Positions 23,927 through 38,184 are shown, numbered from the stretch's first letter. The stretch: 64,000 nt of DNA from Plasmodium brasilianum (GCF_023973825.1 NC_090121.1:1472001-1536000), one strand, 5' to 3'. Program-made: numbers and translations. The notes: generated from the sequence alone by a model not told the origin.

Positions 23927-24781
23927 GTGAACTTCTGCGTATATTCTTGCGTGTTCAGGCAAGTTCTTGCTCATTCATACGATTTTCTGCACGTCCATAC
24001 GAATTTCCACACGTTTTCGCTAGTTCACACACAAGCCACCAAAATGTTCTTGCAAGTTCATAAAAATTATTTTTTACTGAAATAATTTAAACTAATTAAT
24101 ACTATATTTTGTGCTTCTATACACAAACATGTATATAAATAAACATAAGTTTCTTTATAAGTATACACTTTTTAGTTTCATTTTTTTAAATAAAATTAAA
24201 ATAAATGAAGAGATGAATAAACAAGAAAACAATATTTGCCACAAGTCGGAGGTAGATAGGATGAGTGTATAAAGTGCATGAACAATTACACATTTAGAGA
24301 CTTTTGCTTTTATAAATTCTACGGTGTTACAGTGTTACTGTGCTTCATTCTGTAACGCATACATGCGTGCACTCACACATATGAATATATACGTGTACGT
24401 ATGTGTATATATGAATGTATATATATATATATATATGCGTATGTATGCGCGTATATTTAAAAAAGATATGTATAAATTACTTATATCACAATGTTTTATC
24501 AAGCTTAACTTGCTAAAGATTACATGCTTTTTTTTTTTTTTTTTATTACAAGAAAACAACATAAAAAGCGGTAAATATCTATATAACTCTTTCTTTTTCT
24601 TTTTCTTTTTTTTTTAAATAATTATTATTTAATCTTTCAAAATATTATGTCTGAGTTATTTTATTATTTCTTTTTTATTTTATTCTTAAAGTTATTAAAA
24701 GGTTGTACATATATATATATATTTTTTTTTTCATTTACCCTTTTGTACAATTAAGAAAAAAAAAATTAATTTTTTCTTAAT

Positions 24782-24900
<119 letters not shown>

Positions 24901-27600
24901 CTTATTTTTGGACACACACATTCTACAACATTGACAGGACCTTTTTTTCTTAGAAAAAATAAAAAAGGAATTTATGAAATATTTATTTTCCACATATATA
25001 GAACGAGTCTTCTTAATTTTTTATTTTTATTTAAACTTAAGTACTTTTAATGTTATAAGTACATATGTATGTATTCGCAAATACACAGATATATACACAT
25101 ACATGTATACCTATTCCTTTGTGAATAATTATATATGTGCATGTTGAAGTTTGTGTACGCGCAGTGGCCAATAATATATTCCTTAAAATGTTATAAATTC
25201 ATGTACTTTGTTATTATTACATATACATGTTTATACGTCTACATGTAAGTATATGATGAGTACATGCGCATATTCCTTCTGTACTCATGTTATCTTCTTA
25301 AAAGCGTACAGTAACCTAGCATAGGTATGTATGCACATTTAAGAATTATTTTTCTATGTGTGCATGTGTGCACTTGTCTTAAGTTATTTCAATTTAGCAA
25401 AAAAAAAAAAAAAAAAAAATTAAATAGTTGAAGTGTTGAAGTATTGAAGTGTTGAAGTGTTGAATAGTTGAATAGTTGAATAGTTGAATAGTTGAATAGT
25501 TGAATAGTTGAATAGTTGAATAGTTGAATAGTTGAATAGTTGAATTGTTGAATAGTTGAATAGTTGAATAGTTGAATTTATTTCTAGTAAAAACAAGCCA
25601 ATGAAAATATAATTTCAATTTTACTACTTATTAAAAAAAAAAAAAAGAAAAAAAAAAGCAATTTTAATATGAACTGCTAATAATTTTTTTTAAAAATACA
25701 TTAGAAAATTTATTTAAAAACGAGTAAGCAATAATAACAATGTTGCAAATTATATTATATATATATATATATATGTATATGTATATAGAAGACAAAACAT
25801 TGCATAAGCTTCTTACATTTTATAGTTAAACATAACTGTATTGCAACAACTGTATACTATATATTGTCGAAAGCTTGGACTTAATAAATATTAAGCGAGC
25901 ATCTCATTTTATTTATTGCTTCTTATTATTTCTGTTATATTTCAAAGAAATACATTTTAAAAAAAACGAAAGGTATTAAGAGTTAATATTATAAGCCCTT
26001 CCCGGAAGAAAGAAGAGCTGAAGGAAAAGAAAAGGTCGGCGGGTGGACATATATATATATATATATATTTGCATGTACGTTCATGTAAGTACACATTTAT
26101 GCATCCCTTTCTTCCGCTTAAAAGGAAAAATGTTTTGCGCGATCGGGGCTTTAACAGCACACATACATTAACTGAACAAAATAAAACGAAAAGATCTCAC
26201 CTTGTTCGAAAAATGAAGTAAATAAAAAATATGTCTCTGTGAGACTTGCACATATATATATATATATATATACTTAAAATATTTTTTAGGCATGCAATGT
26301 GCTTTAAATAAAGAGCTTTTTCCCCCTTATGAGGGAACGCCTTTATCATCTTATAGAACTGTCAAGTTCGCATTTTAAGCAGTAAATTTATATAGAAAAA
26401 AAAAAAAAAAAAAGAACGTTATGTGGTTATTTGCACCTACATACATATATATGTAGTTACCAGAATTTTTAATTATTGTCCCCCTCCCCCTTTATAAATT
26501 AACATAGAGGAGTATAAATAAGCTACACTATGAATCATTTTTGTTCCTACATAATTACTCCCTTCTAATTTTATTTTTTTTTATTTTTTTTTCTTGCTCT
26601 TATTACATGTTGTACATATAACATGACCAATTTATCTTTTTCTGTATAATTTAAAAAAATTTTGCGTATAATACTGAATTTCTTTTTTTTTCCATTTATT
26701 GCTTTTTCTTCTTTTTTTTTTTTTCTCATGTATCTGAAGGCAGTAATTTCTTCTTAATTTAAGCTAGCTTATTCAAATAAAAAAAAAAAAAAAAAAATTT
26801 ACCATTTTGAAAATTAAAAAACAAAGGTTATAAACAACTGTTATCATTTTGTGCTTAATATTAATTCTACAACAATAATTTTGTTTTGTATATTCCCCTT
26901 TATTTTTTTTAATGTACTAACAAACTGTTTCTTTTTTTCTAAGTACTCAGTTTTTTCATTTGTACATATGTGCATGTGTGTATGTATAATCTACACATTA
27001 AAAAGGAAGGATTTTTTTTTTTTTTTTTTTTTTTATGCACAGATTATTTCCTACAAGTGCCGGTAAACAATTTTTTTTTCTTCTTCAAAACATACTGTAT
27101 ATGCACAGAGTATATATAATAGAATTTTCATTTGCTGAAACGTTTTAATAAACTTCATATTCAGCGTCCCAATCTGCGCACATATATAAATATATATATG
27201 TTTATACATATTAACACATACATATTTATGTATGCGCATTTGTATGTGCTTGCGTGGGCGTATATGTTCCACGAGGTACCATTTAGCATAAGTTTGCTAG
27301 ATAATACTGAATCCTTAACACTTAACGCGTATCGTTTAATGCTTATCACTTAACGCTTAACGTGTATCACTTAACGCTTAACGTGTATCACTTAACGCTT
27401 AACGTGTATCACTTAATACTTAACACTTAATACTTAACACTTAACACTTAACACTTAACACTTAATGACTTTTTTTTTTTTTTGCAAGTGCCATTTCACA
27501 CACAGTAACTGCCGTAGTGCGTTATGGTCAAAATGGAAGCAGATAATTCGAAACTACAACATATAAAGAATCATATAAAAAGTTACAGTTAGCTAGCTCG

Positions 27601-27633
<33 letters not shown>

Positions 27634-28604
27634 GTGTAAGGTGAAAAAAGAAAATTTCGTTTTTACGAAATTATAAAGTTAAAGAATAAAAGAGATGAGT
27701 TTTATATTCCATTTTTTTTCATTTATAACATAAAGAAAAAAATGTAATGTTTTTTGTGCAATTTATGATTTAATATTTTCCGTTAATAAGAAAGTTTAAC
27801 GGTGCACTTCAATTCAATTCAGCAGTTATGCACCAATGTATATAACTGCATTTAAGTATATCTATATACCTGTATTTACAAATATATCTACGAATGTATG
27901 TATATTTTGTATACACTTATGTGTTACTTAAGTATGTAAATAGGTAAAAATATTTTAAAAAGGTTTATTTCATTTTGTTTCTTAATGTACGTATTAAATT
28001 TATTATATTCTCTCTTTCTCAACAATGCTTTTTTTTTTTTTTTTTTCTTTTACTGTCCTTTATTTTAAGGCATATGGATGTGTTGTTTATATATATATAT
28101 ATATATATATTATTATATATATATATATTTATATATTTTTTTTTTATTTTTTTATTACATTTTATTTTAATTTAGTTTTTTTTTTCAACGTGTAAAATAA
28201 TATTCTTGCTTACAGTTGTGCTAAGCCGTACCGGCATACTAAAAAAATTTGTCAATTTTTTAATTTTTTTTTTTTTTTAGGTATATATATGAAGGGGAAA
28301 AAACAAAATATTAGTATAACGTTCACTTTTTCAATTAATACGTGAAAGGGTTATATATAATTTTTAATTCTTGCCTTTAAAAGAAAAAAAAAAAATTTAT
28401 ACATGGATAAATATATATATTTTATTCTGATTTTGTTAAGGTCGAATTAAACTTATAAAAAAAAAAAATAAAATAAAAACTAAACATTCCTAAAAACGTT
28501 TTCTTTAATTTTCCATACCGTAAACAAATATTTCAAACGAAAGAAATGTAAAAAAAAAAAAAAAGGATATATGTTAACTCGAACGGATAGGAGTACACGC
28601 ATAC

Positions 28605-28910
28605 AGTATGTATGTATATCTATGTATGTATGTATATCTATGTATGTATGTATGTATGTATATCTATGTATGTATGTATATCTATGTATGTATGTATATC
28701 TATGAATGTATGCATATCTATGTATGCATGTATATCTATGTATGTATGTATATCTATGAATGTATGCATATCTATGTATGCATGTATATCTATGTATGTA
28801 TGTATATCTATGTATGTATGTATATCTATGTATGTATGTATATCTATGTATGTATGTATATCTATGTATGTATGTATATCTATGTATGTATGTATATCTA
28901 TGTATGTATA
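28605..28910. repeat. 16-bp tandem repeat TATCTATGTATGTATG
   Basis: About 19 copies with a few substitutions (GAATG, GCATG). Because the unit length is not a multiple of three and contains no stop in several frames, it yields multiple overlapping spurious frames (YIHRYTYIHRYT and shifted forms). Confidence 0.92.
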
Positions 28911-29620
28911 AAAGTGTACCCTTGTGTTGGTTGGAAAAAAAAAAAAAAAATGCAATGAACTCTCGAAATAAGCAAAATGGTACTGATGATGATGAAATAA
29001 ATGAAAATTCATAAAAAATTAAGTCCTTGAATTTATATAAAAATAAAAGTGTAAAATAAAATTTTGGCTTCAACTCATAGGCAGGTTTATTAGTTTTAAT
29101 ACAGTATTAGTACAAATGAAAAAAAAAAAAAAAAAAAAATTAAACAGGCGGAAAAATAAGAAATGTAACTAGAGGGCTGGGAAATATATATATAAATATA
29201 TATGTAATTATATTCATTTATGTGGGGAAGGGAAAAAAAAAGAAAACTGATAAATAAGCAGCAGAAAGGGAAAAATAAATGGCGAACAGAATAAAAAAAA
29301 AAAAAGTATTACATAAAAACGGGAAAAAATATGGAACTAAAAAGTGAAAATATAAACTTGCATATCATCCATGATATACAGTTAATATACGTATGTGTGT
29401 ACGTGTGTATGTATAATAGTTTTATAGGACTAATTACATATTTGTTTGTAACTAGATGGTGAGTAATATGCATAACGTATATGTAATTTATATATGTAAA
29501 GATCTGTATGAATTACACATGGGTATAAAGTTATGTGCTCATATATACTTTTTATGCATTACTTACTTTACATTTGTGTGTAAATAAATTCATTGCTAAG
29601 GGTATAATTTTACATATTAT

Positions 29621-29764
29621 ATGAACAAAAGGCAAAATTCGCCAGAATTCTCCAAAAAAGGTATAAGCATAAAAAATGGAAAAAAAAAGAGGGGAATGAA
29701 GAAAGGGCGAAAAAGGGAATTAAAAAATTGGAAGATGAACGAAGAAAGAAGAAGCAAGATATAG
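29621..29764 (+). CDS. Possible small basic ORF (47 residues)
   Basis: ATG 29621 opens a 48-codon frame with a non-repetitive start (MNKRQNSPEFSKKG) and a Lys/Arg-rich remainder ending MNEERRSKI. Too short for a normal ORF scan. It lies 2.5 kb upstream of the PI4K gene on the same strand, so it could be an upstream ORF, a tiny gene or chance; A-rich DNA easily encodes Lys. No homologue recognised. Confidence 0.2.
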   Translation: MNKRQNSPEFSKKGISIKNGKKKRGMKKGRKRELKNWKMNEERRSKI

Positions 29765-30365
29765 CAAATTCTTCTTGAAAAATATTAGATTAAACGATAT
29801 ATTAAATATCATTTTTCATTTTTAATAAACCATACGTATGCTTTACTCTCAGTAGTAAAATTAAATCCATTTCTCTTTCAGTTGTTTGAAAAGATATGTT
29901 TATATGTTAAAAAGCGTGTAATCAGATAAAATTAAGTGCTACATTTTTATAATAATTTTATTTTTTTAGTGAGAGAAAAAAAAAAAAAAAAAAAAAAAAA
30001 AAGAAAGAAAAAGAAAAAGAAAAAGAAAAAGGAAAAGGAAAATAAAACAAAGAGAAACAAAACAAAGCGAAACAAAACAAAGCGAAACAAAACAAAGCGA
30101 AACAAAACAAAGCGAAACAAAACAAATCAAAAAAGAAAACAGACGAAGAGGCGAAAAGAACGCGAAAAAGGAGCGCTGAAGTGAGCATAAAACAATATCA
30201 CGAATAGGCAATTGTGTTGATGCCTTGGCACAAAAAAGGTCATTCTTTGTGCTGAACAAATCAGAAAAAAAAAATTCTTCAAATGTGTAATTAAAAATAG
30301 CAAAAATGAACATATGCTTGTTTTTGTTTAAATAATTGGGATTAAATGTATGCATTCATAAATGT

Positions 30366-30409
<44 letters not shown>

Positions 30410-32094
30410 TGTATACATATATGTATATATGTGTACATATCATAAAACGTATGTGTTAAAATAAGGCTATTTTAAATTTTGTGTATACAGTTTTTACATT
30501 GATCATTTTTTTTTTTTTACCACTTGTATCTTTTTTTTTTATCCTCTTTATTTTTTTTTAATTTTTTTAATTTTTTTAATTTTATTCATTTTCATTCCAT
30601 TTTATTCCATTTTTTTTCCTTTCATTACAGCTTAATTACAGCTTAAGCTTATAAATATATATGAACAAACATATACTCATGAAAGTGTACATATGAGAAT
30701 ATATATCGTCGTAAATGATTATGAACAATATGTGAATTATCCTTTTATACATATGTACACGTGAACATATATATATATATATATATGTATGTTGATCATG
30801 CTCTTTTCATTTCCTTAAATTCGACGTACTCTTTTTTTAAGCTTCTCCTGTCCTTTCCTTTTATACACTACTTCTGCCCTTACCTTTTTTTTTTTTTATT
30901 TAGAACATACGTATTTGTGCATTTTGTAAATATATATATATATTTATGTGTATATATTTGAGTATATATTTGTGCATATATTTGAGTATATATTTGTGTA
31001 TATATTTGTGTATATATTTGAGTATATATTTGAGTATATATTTGTGTATATATTTGAGTATATATTTGAGTATATATTTTTATATGTATTTGTGTATATA
31101 TGTATGTATATATATGCGCATATATGTACGTATTTTTATGTGTATAAGTGTATGTATATTTATATATACATTTGTACATGTACATTTGTATAAGCACGTT
31201 CTATATTTTATTTTTATGAAACCTACCAATTTGTATCGTATATTTGTTTTATCATAACGTACATATATGTATATTTTTCTGTGATTCTCCAAATGCGTAT
31301 GTATGTATTTAAGTATAAATTTATTGAATGAACATGGTCATAATTTTATGAATGTTCCAATAATAGCAAAGAAAAAAAAAAAAAAAAAGAAACAAGAAAA
31401 AATGAAAAATGAAAAAGAAAAATGAAAAATGAAAAATGAAAAATGAAAAAAGAATAGAAATGGAGATATAAACAGAGACTTAAAAATAAATGAGTAATGT
31501 TTGATTTATTTGTGAATATATGTGCATTTTTGCTCTTTTGCTTTTTATAAATCCTATATGTATTTACGTACATACATATGTATATGTACCCACACAAGTG
31601 CACACACACACATTTGCTCACGCACCTTTAGTGAACCTTTATTTTATTAAAACGCAGATAAGCGTTATAGGTACGAAAAAAGGTCGTGCAAGTAAAAGGT
31701 TGTACATTATTTGTAAATTCGTTTGTTTTTAATTATTTATGAATAGTAATATTATATGAGCGTAACGGTTGGTGGAATTTTATATCATATAAAATGCACC
31801 CCTCGTTCACGGTATGTTTGCTAATTTTTAAGTTTTCATGCATTTTTTTTCACACGCACATGAACACACGGATGCACACACATATGCACACAAGTCTATA
31901 CATGCATATACCCGTGCGCTTAATTAACTATCGATTATTTGGATGCTCTTCCATCTCGTTTTTAAATAACGTTCACACCTGTTTTTGTATTTGTACCATT
32001 TGCTGATACTTTTTGAATGCCTTATTTTTTTTCATTGTGCATATATTATTTGAGTCTGATATTATATTCGTACAATTTTGGGCCTGATTTTGGT

Positions 32095-32255
32095 CTATTT
32101 TATACTTCATATTGGTCAATTCCGGGTCCATTTTGGTCCTATATTTTGTCCTATATTTGGCCCATATTTGGCCCATATTTGGTCCATATTTGGTCCATTT
32201 TTGGTCCATTTTTGGCCCATTTTTGGCCCGTTTTTGGCCCGTTTTTAGTCCATTT
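32095..32255. repeat. TTTGGCCCAT/TTTGGTCCAT repeat before the PI4K start
   Basis: About a dozen degenerate copies of a 10-12-bp unit ending about 30 bp before the PI4K ATG at 32287. The array happens to stay open in the PI4K frame, producing a false 90-residue N-terminal extension rich in Gly-Pro-Phe. Confidence 0.8.
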
Positions 32256-32286
32256 TTTCCTTCACCCTCTATCCGCTAATACCAAC

Positions 32287-33345
32287 ATGGGTAGCAGCAG
32301 CCTACCAATGTCACAGCAGATGTACTTTAGTACGCACAATGCTTTAAGAATAAATGAAGAGAATGATGTAATTAGTACGTTATTTTATGAAATAAATGGG
32401 AATAGACATATAAGTTTGTTAATATTTCCTTTTTATGATGTGCAAATGTTAAAACGATTATTAATAAAAAAATTAAATTTACCAGGAGGAGTAAAAGTAA
32501 ACGATATAATAATATTTTATAAAGGTATAAAACTACCAAATTATAGAATAATTAGTACATATTTAGATAATTCAAATAGGAGAGAAAAAAAAAAGAAAAA
32601 AAGAATAAATAAATTATATTGGGCAATAAAAGATACTAATCCAAATTCATCAATAAGAGTTATAGACAATAAAAGTTATCCATCTTTTTTTGAAAATATT
32701 TTAAATGATATAAAATTAGCTTTTAAAAAAAATATATCACCCAAATTAACAATGGATGGGACTGGAGGAACATATTTACTATTTAATGCAAAAAAAAAAG
32801 TATGCTCTGTTTTCAAACCAATAGATGAAGAAGCATTTGCTCCATGTAACCCACGTGGTTATGAAGGGAAAATGTATCAAGAAGGATTTAGATCAGGTGT
32901 ACTCTCAGGGGAAGGAGCAAGTAGAGAAATTGCAGCATATATCTTGGATAATAACTATAATAATTTTAGTAATGTACCTTGTACTATTATGGTAGAGGCA
33001 TGCAACCCATATTTTAATAATAAAAGTAAATTTAAATATATTGATAATGAAAGTAATTTAAAATGGAAATGTGGATCCTTACAAGAATTTATAGATTCAA
33101 GAGAGAGTGTTGGAAATTATGACTTCAAACAATTTAGCATAAGAGATATACATAAAATTGCTATTCTTGATATAAGAGTTATGAACTTGGATAGAAATGA
33201 TGGTAATATTTTAGTATCCCCTTTAAAAAGTTTGAAAGATTCGTGTAATCAGTTCTTGTACAGGAATAATAAATGTTTCAGCACCAACGACGAGGACATC
33301 CTCAAGCGCATAGTCACCATAGATAAGAAGCCGTCGCGGTAAAGG

Positions 33346-33383
<38 letters not shown>

Positions 33384-33449
33384 ATGTATTGACGTGTGGG
33401 ATTGTTTTGTATTTTATGGTATTTCATACGAACTGAACATATTTTGGAT

Positions 33450-33493
<44 letters not shown>

Positions 33494-34287
33494 CCCGACA
33501 CACACGCCGCTACTATATATCGTTTCTTTACAGATATAGCTTAATACCCATAGACCATGGGCTTATAATGCCCCACATAATGGATGTCGCGGAAATTGAC
33601 CTGGTTTGGTTCGAATGGCCCCAAACAAAAGTATTTTGCAAATTTTGAAAAATATTTATAATGTATTTTTTTTTTTTTACAATGCACTTGTGTAAATTAT
33701 TGCATGGTCAGGTGAATGTGCATAGATTATTGCACTATAAATATTTACGCGTAACTGCACGCATAGTTACTCCTTTTGTATATATGATCCATGCATGCAT
33801 TGTTTATTCCTATTTTTTTGCATTTTTTTTTTTATTGTCAAAAAGGTACCATTTGACGACGAAGAGCTGGAGGTTATATTTACATTCGACCCCGATAGGG
33901 ATGCTGAAAAAATAAGAAACAAATTATTAATTAGAGAAGACTGCATAAGGACCATGAGGGTGTGCACACGTCTTTTGCAAATAGGAGCAAGGATGCATTT
34001 GAATTTGCATGAAATTGCAAAAATAAGTACAAGAAAAAACATCGATGAGGAATCAATTCTGGAGCATTTAGTTAGGGACTCTATTATTCAAGTAGGTGCT
34101 TTCCCGTGTACCATCATGCTCGTATATATGTGAATATACGTATGTGTGCATGTATGTACACGCATGTGGACTCGTCATTGCTGCACATTATTTCCTTATG
34201 ATATGTTAATTTTTATTTTTCATGTTTTATTCATCTTTGCGCATGGCTGTCTCTCATTTTTCATGTTGCGAAAGTTATGTGATATCA

Positions 34288-34318
<31 letters not shown>

Positions 34319-35638
34319 CCATCCACTATGACTGCCCATTTTTTGATTATTTATTCATCTATGAAGGCCTACCAGATGATGGACTGCACGTCTCTAATGA
34401 GTACGAACAGACTTGGGTACATCCTTGACCTGGCAGAGATTAAGATAAACAAAAAGAAGAAAGTAAATAAAACAAAAATGTCTGAAACTAATGATGAAAA
34501 AGTGAAAGTAGGTGAGGATTCGAATGAGCAAGGAAAAAATGCAAATGCGCAGGAAAAGTCGAGTAGTTTCACTGCACAAATGAAATATGTATATCCAGAT
34601 AATAATAGCAACAATAGTAATAACAATTGTAGTAGTAGCAATAATATGAAGGAATGTATCTGCACTTCAGTTAGTTTCAAGGATGTAAGAGAGGAATTAC
34701 CATCAGAAGAAGACTCTTTTTCCAAAGATAAGCTATTAACAATGGTTTGCAGTGATGTAGATGTAAGTAGGAGCGATGATACAAATGGTCAAACCATTAC
34801 TACGGTAGCAATTTCGACTGCGACTGGTGCTATAACTGCTACTACGACTGTTGGTACTACTTCCAATAAGTGTTCATTAAAAAATGCGCATTCTCGTAGT
34901 CCAACGGAAAATGGTTTACACAGCGTGAAAACAAAAGAAGAGGAGGAGAGTGAAAATGGAAATAGCGCATATGAGTTTTTGCACTCCTCAGATATAGTTG
35001 AATCAAGCAAAAAAACAAATAATATTTACAAGGATAGTAAATCGTTTATCAACGAATTAGAGAATACATCGTGTAATGAAGTAGGTACTGGGTGCAGTAC
35101 ATTATACAAAGATAATGATATATGTAAGAAAGAGCAAAATGGAGTAAGTAACAAAAAAAATAAAATTTCATCTAATTCATTTAGCTATGGAAGTGGGTAT
35201 AATACTCTTGTTACAGGTAGTTCAAGCTCATATAACGATGATAAGGATAATTATTCGATGAGGAATGCTTTTCCAAAGGATGGCGTAAATAAAAATGTAT
35301 ATACCCGTCCGAGAATGGATAAATGGTTTTATAAGAATGACGAAGGAAAAGATGCAAAAGCTAAAAAAAAGAAGAAAAAAATAAAAAAAAAAATAAAAAG
35401 TGATGAAGAAGAGGATGAAAAACATTATACATATGAAATAAAGGATGTTCATGATGTCGATGAAAATGAAATCATCAAGGATGAACAGAGCGAGGCACAG
35501 CAGATGCAGATGCACAAGGATTTACCGGACGGTACCGGTGAAGCGGAGGAAAATGTTGATAATAATAATAATAATAACAGTGATAAGGATAATGATCACA
35601 ATGTGGACGATGATGAGGAGGAAGAAAATGATGATGAC

Positions 35639-35673
<35 letters not shown>

Positions 35674-36028
35674 CGATGACGATGAGGAGGAAGACGATGA
35701 TGACGATGAGGAGGAAGAAAATGATGATGACAATGCTACTTTTAAAAAAAAAACAGGTACAATAAAAAGAATAAGTGAAAATACTGGAACAGCATATAGA
35801 AATATAGAAATGAACAAAATAAATTCCATTTGGATGATCAGAGATAAAAATAATAAAATAATAAACGTAAAATGGGAAAATAAAATTTTCGAAAAACTTT
35901 TTTTTGAAACCTTTGAAAATTATGTAAAGAAATATATTAATGATTATCACCCTGAATGGAAGCAGTATCCATACAATGGCTCAAAAATAACTTGCATAAA
36001 ACATCCCTACTTAAACAGCATAAAATAG
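32287..36028 (+). CDS. Phosphatidylinositol 4-kinase, PI4K-gamma-like with ubiquitin-like N-terminus
   Basis: Four exons join in phase: 32287-33338, 33534-33630, 33846-34091 and 34367-36028, giving 1,018 residues. The N-terminus (about residues 25-120) looks ubiquitin-like. The PI3/PI4-kinase fold follows: DGTGGTYLLF, VFKPIDEEA (K177, ATP lysine), GEGASREIAAYILD, SLQEFI, then the catalytic loop MNLDRNDGNIL (D302, N307) and metal motif PIDHGL (D358) at the start of exon 2. This layout matches the plant PI4K-gamma type. Exon 4 carries a long Ser/Asn/Lys-rich insert and a poly-Asp/Glu block (about 35600-35735) before a C-terminal conserved segment (FFETFENYVKKYINDYHPEW). ATG 32287 is preferred: the frame is open further 5' but only through the TTTGGCCCAT repeat. 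Predicted to phosphorylate phosphatidylinositol or, as known for some plant members, to act as a protein kinase. Confidence 0.9.
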
Positions 36029-36596
36029 GCGCTTTCCTCAGGGTGAGCTCGGCATGTACACATACATGCGTACTCTACAGCATGCAGGGATTTACACGAG
36101 TACTTCCTATTCATTCGTTCATTTGTTCAGTTTTTGTATTTGCACAATTCGTTTAATTCGTGAATGTATTCATTCGTTCAATGCATTCGTTCAGTTCATT
36201 CGTTCAGTTCATTCGTTCAATCCATTCGTTCAATCCATTCGTTCAATCCATTCGTTCAATCCATTCGTTCAATCCATTCGTCCAATCCATTCGTTCAGTC
36301 CATTCGTTCAATCCATTCGTTCAATCCATTCGTTTTTGCTCGTCGGTTACCCCTCTCTATTTATTGTCCATCGTTATTCTTCTATTTATTCCTATCATTT
36401 TCCCTCATATGTAAAACTTTTTTTTTTTTTTTTTTTTTTTTTAAATGTATTTTAGCGCATGTCAGTTATATTAATGTGCATATATTTATAAATTGTGCTG
36501 TACAGTATTATTTTTTCAAATTAGTTCATATATATTATGTTCGTTTATGTAAATTTTTTTTTTTTTTTTAAATTCTGTCTTATTTAGTATATTTCC

Positions 36597-36667
<71 letters not shown>

Positions 36668-37212
36668 ATTTTTATGATTGTATTAAAAAGCAAAGGCTGA
36701 TAATTGCACTGCAAGCGTATTTATGCTTTACAGCGAGTTTGTTACGTTACGCTTATTACAGCTTGCTAGTTACTACTTACGTGTTACTTCCTATGCGTAA
36801 TCATTTATGTATGATTTGTTTATATTTGTAAACGTCTCTCTTGCATACTTCCCCTTTGTACCCATCATTTCTGTTTATTTCATTTTTTTTTTTTTTTTTT
36901 TATGTTGTTATTCTATCTCATTTTTAAGAGACAAGAAAAACAACAACAACAACAACAACAACAAAAAAAAGAACATAGAAACGAATAAAATCTATGTCTC
37001 TAAACGAATAAAATCTGTGTCTAAACGAATAAAATCTGCGTCTAAACGAATAAAATCTGTGTCTAAACGAATAAAATCTGTGTCTAAACGAATAAAATCT
37101 ATGTCTTTAAATTAATAAAAATACATGCCATTAAATTAATAAAATGCGGCCAATATGCAAATAAATGATGCAGAGATGATGCACAGATGATTTAAACAGA
37201 ATTAAGGTGGGC

Positions 37213-37356
37213 ATGCTAAATATGTCAAACGAAAGTTCATATTTCGGTTTAATCTTTACTACGGATTATTTGTGTTCATATAATATAAAAGAACGCGGGC
37301 TTTTAGAATGTATATTTCGAATGGCGGATGATAAAAAAAAAAGAAAAAATACATAA
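37213..37356 (+). CDS. Possible small ORF or terminal exon (47 residues)
   Basis: ATG 37213 to TAA 37356 encodes a non-repetitive sequence (MLNMSNESSYFGLIFTTDYL, then CSYNIKERGLLECIFRMADD) with balanced composition, unlike the surrounding arrays. An acceptor-like TTTAAACAG at 37190-37198 would let it be the last exon of a spliced transcript, with the frame open through that point. No upstream exon was identified and no family is recognised. It is 1.2 kb downstream of the PI4K stop on the same strand. Confidence 0.35.
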   Translation: MLNMSNESSYFGLIFTTDYLCSYNIKERGLLECIFRMADDKKKRKNT

Positions 37357-37610
37357 AGAACATGTTGATGGAATAACTACATCGTCAAACAATTTTTGTT
37401 ACGTGAAGTTTATAAATACATAAAAAAAAGAGTGCATTGAGAGGAGAAAAATATATGTATATTGAAAGGGCGTAAATAAAAACGTATAAAATATAAAAGA
37501 GTAAAAACATAAAATCATAAAAGCATAAAATTGTAAATGTATAATTATGTGAACAGGTGTTCACATACTGCGCAAACTTTATTTCAATAAAGCAGTTTAC
37601 ATGAAAAAAA

Positions 37611-37645
<35 letters not shown>

Positions 37646-37739
37646 ACATCCTGTATATACAGATTAAAGACACGCTTAAAAAATCGAGGGGGAGGAAAAA
37701 AAAGAACCACAAACTCAAAAATATACAAAAAATGAAAAC

Positions 37740-37975
37740 AAAAATGAACAGTAACAAAAACAGTAACAAAAACAGTAACACAAACGAAACACAAATAGTA
37801 ACACAAACAGTAACACAAACAGTAACACAAACAGTAACACAAACAGTAACACAAACAGTAACACAAACAGTAACACAAACAGTAACACAAACAGTAACAC
37901 AAACAGTAACACAAACAGTAACACAAACAGTAACACAAACAGTAACAAAAACAGTAACAAAAACAGTAACACAAA
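37740..37975. repeat. 12-bp tandem repeat ACAGTAACACAA
   Basis: About 20 copies, nearly perfect in the middle and drifting to ACAGTAACAAAA at both ends. The unit is divisible by three, so frames stay open on both strands (TVTQ repeats on plus, VCVT repeats on minus). Confidence 0.93.
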
Positions 37976-38184
37976 CGTAACACAAATAGTAACACAAACG
38001 TGTGGGCATACTCGTGCACGTGTTGTCTCTTAAAGACGATATGTGATGTAAGTTCCGCTATACGGAAAAAAAAAAAAAGAAGTCTTCTCAATTTTTATAT
38101 GCATTTTTTTCTTCCTAAATAAATTGTATATTTCCTTCATTTCGCGTTTTTTAAAATGCACATTCCATTCGGCTATGTTTTAAG

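Larger units (their letters stand above)
36029..38184. other. Convergent intergenic region with three tandem arrays
   Basis: Between PI4K (+) and ValRS (-) 3' ends. Contains an 11-13-bp ATTCGTTCAATCC array (36165-36340), about 66 Ts (36600-36665), an (AAC)n run (36940-36962), a 21-bp AAACGAATAAAATCTGTGTCT array (36985-37110) and a 12-bp ACAGTAACACAA array (37740-37975). A 47-codon plus-strand ORF at 37213 is listed separately. The long minus-strand CVTVCVTV frames are repeat artefacts. Confidence 0.75.

Noticed and set aside
28480..29073. 197-residue minus frame of TYIHRY repeats and its plus-strand partners
   Set aside because: Produced by the 16-bp tandem array 28605-28910; all frames stay open because of the unit, not because of selection.
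32017..32286. N-terminal extension of the PI4K frame upstream of ATG 32287
   Set aside because: It is translation of the TTTGGCCCAT array and gives Gly-Pro-Phe-Leu repeats; the ubiquitin-like domain starts after ATG 32287.
37584..38091. Minus-strand frames rich in CVTV or CYCL repeats
   Set aside because: Artefact of the 12-bp ACAGTAACACAA array; three frames are open simultaneously.
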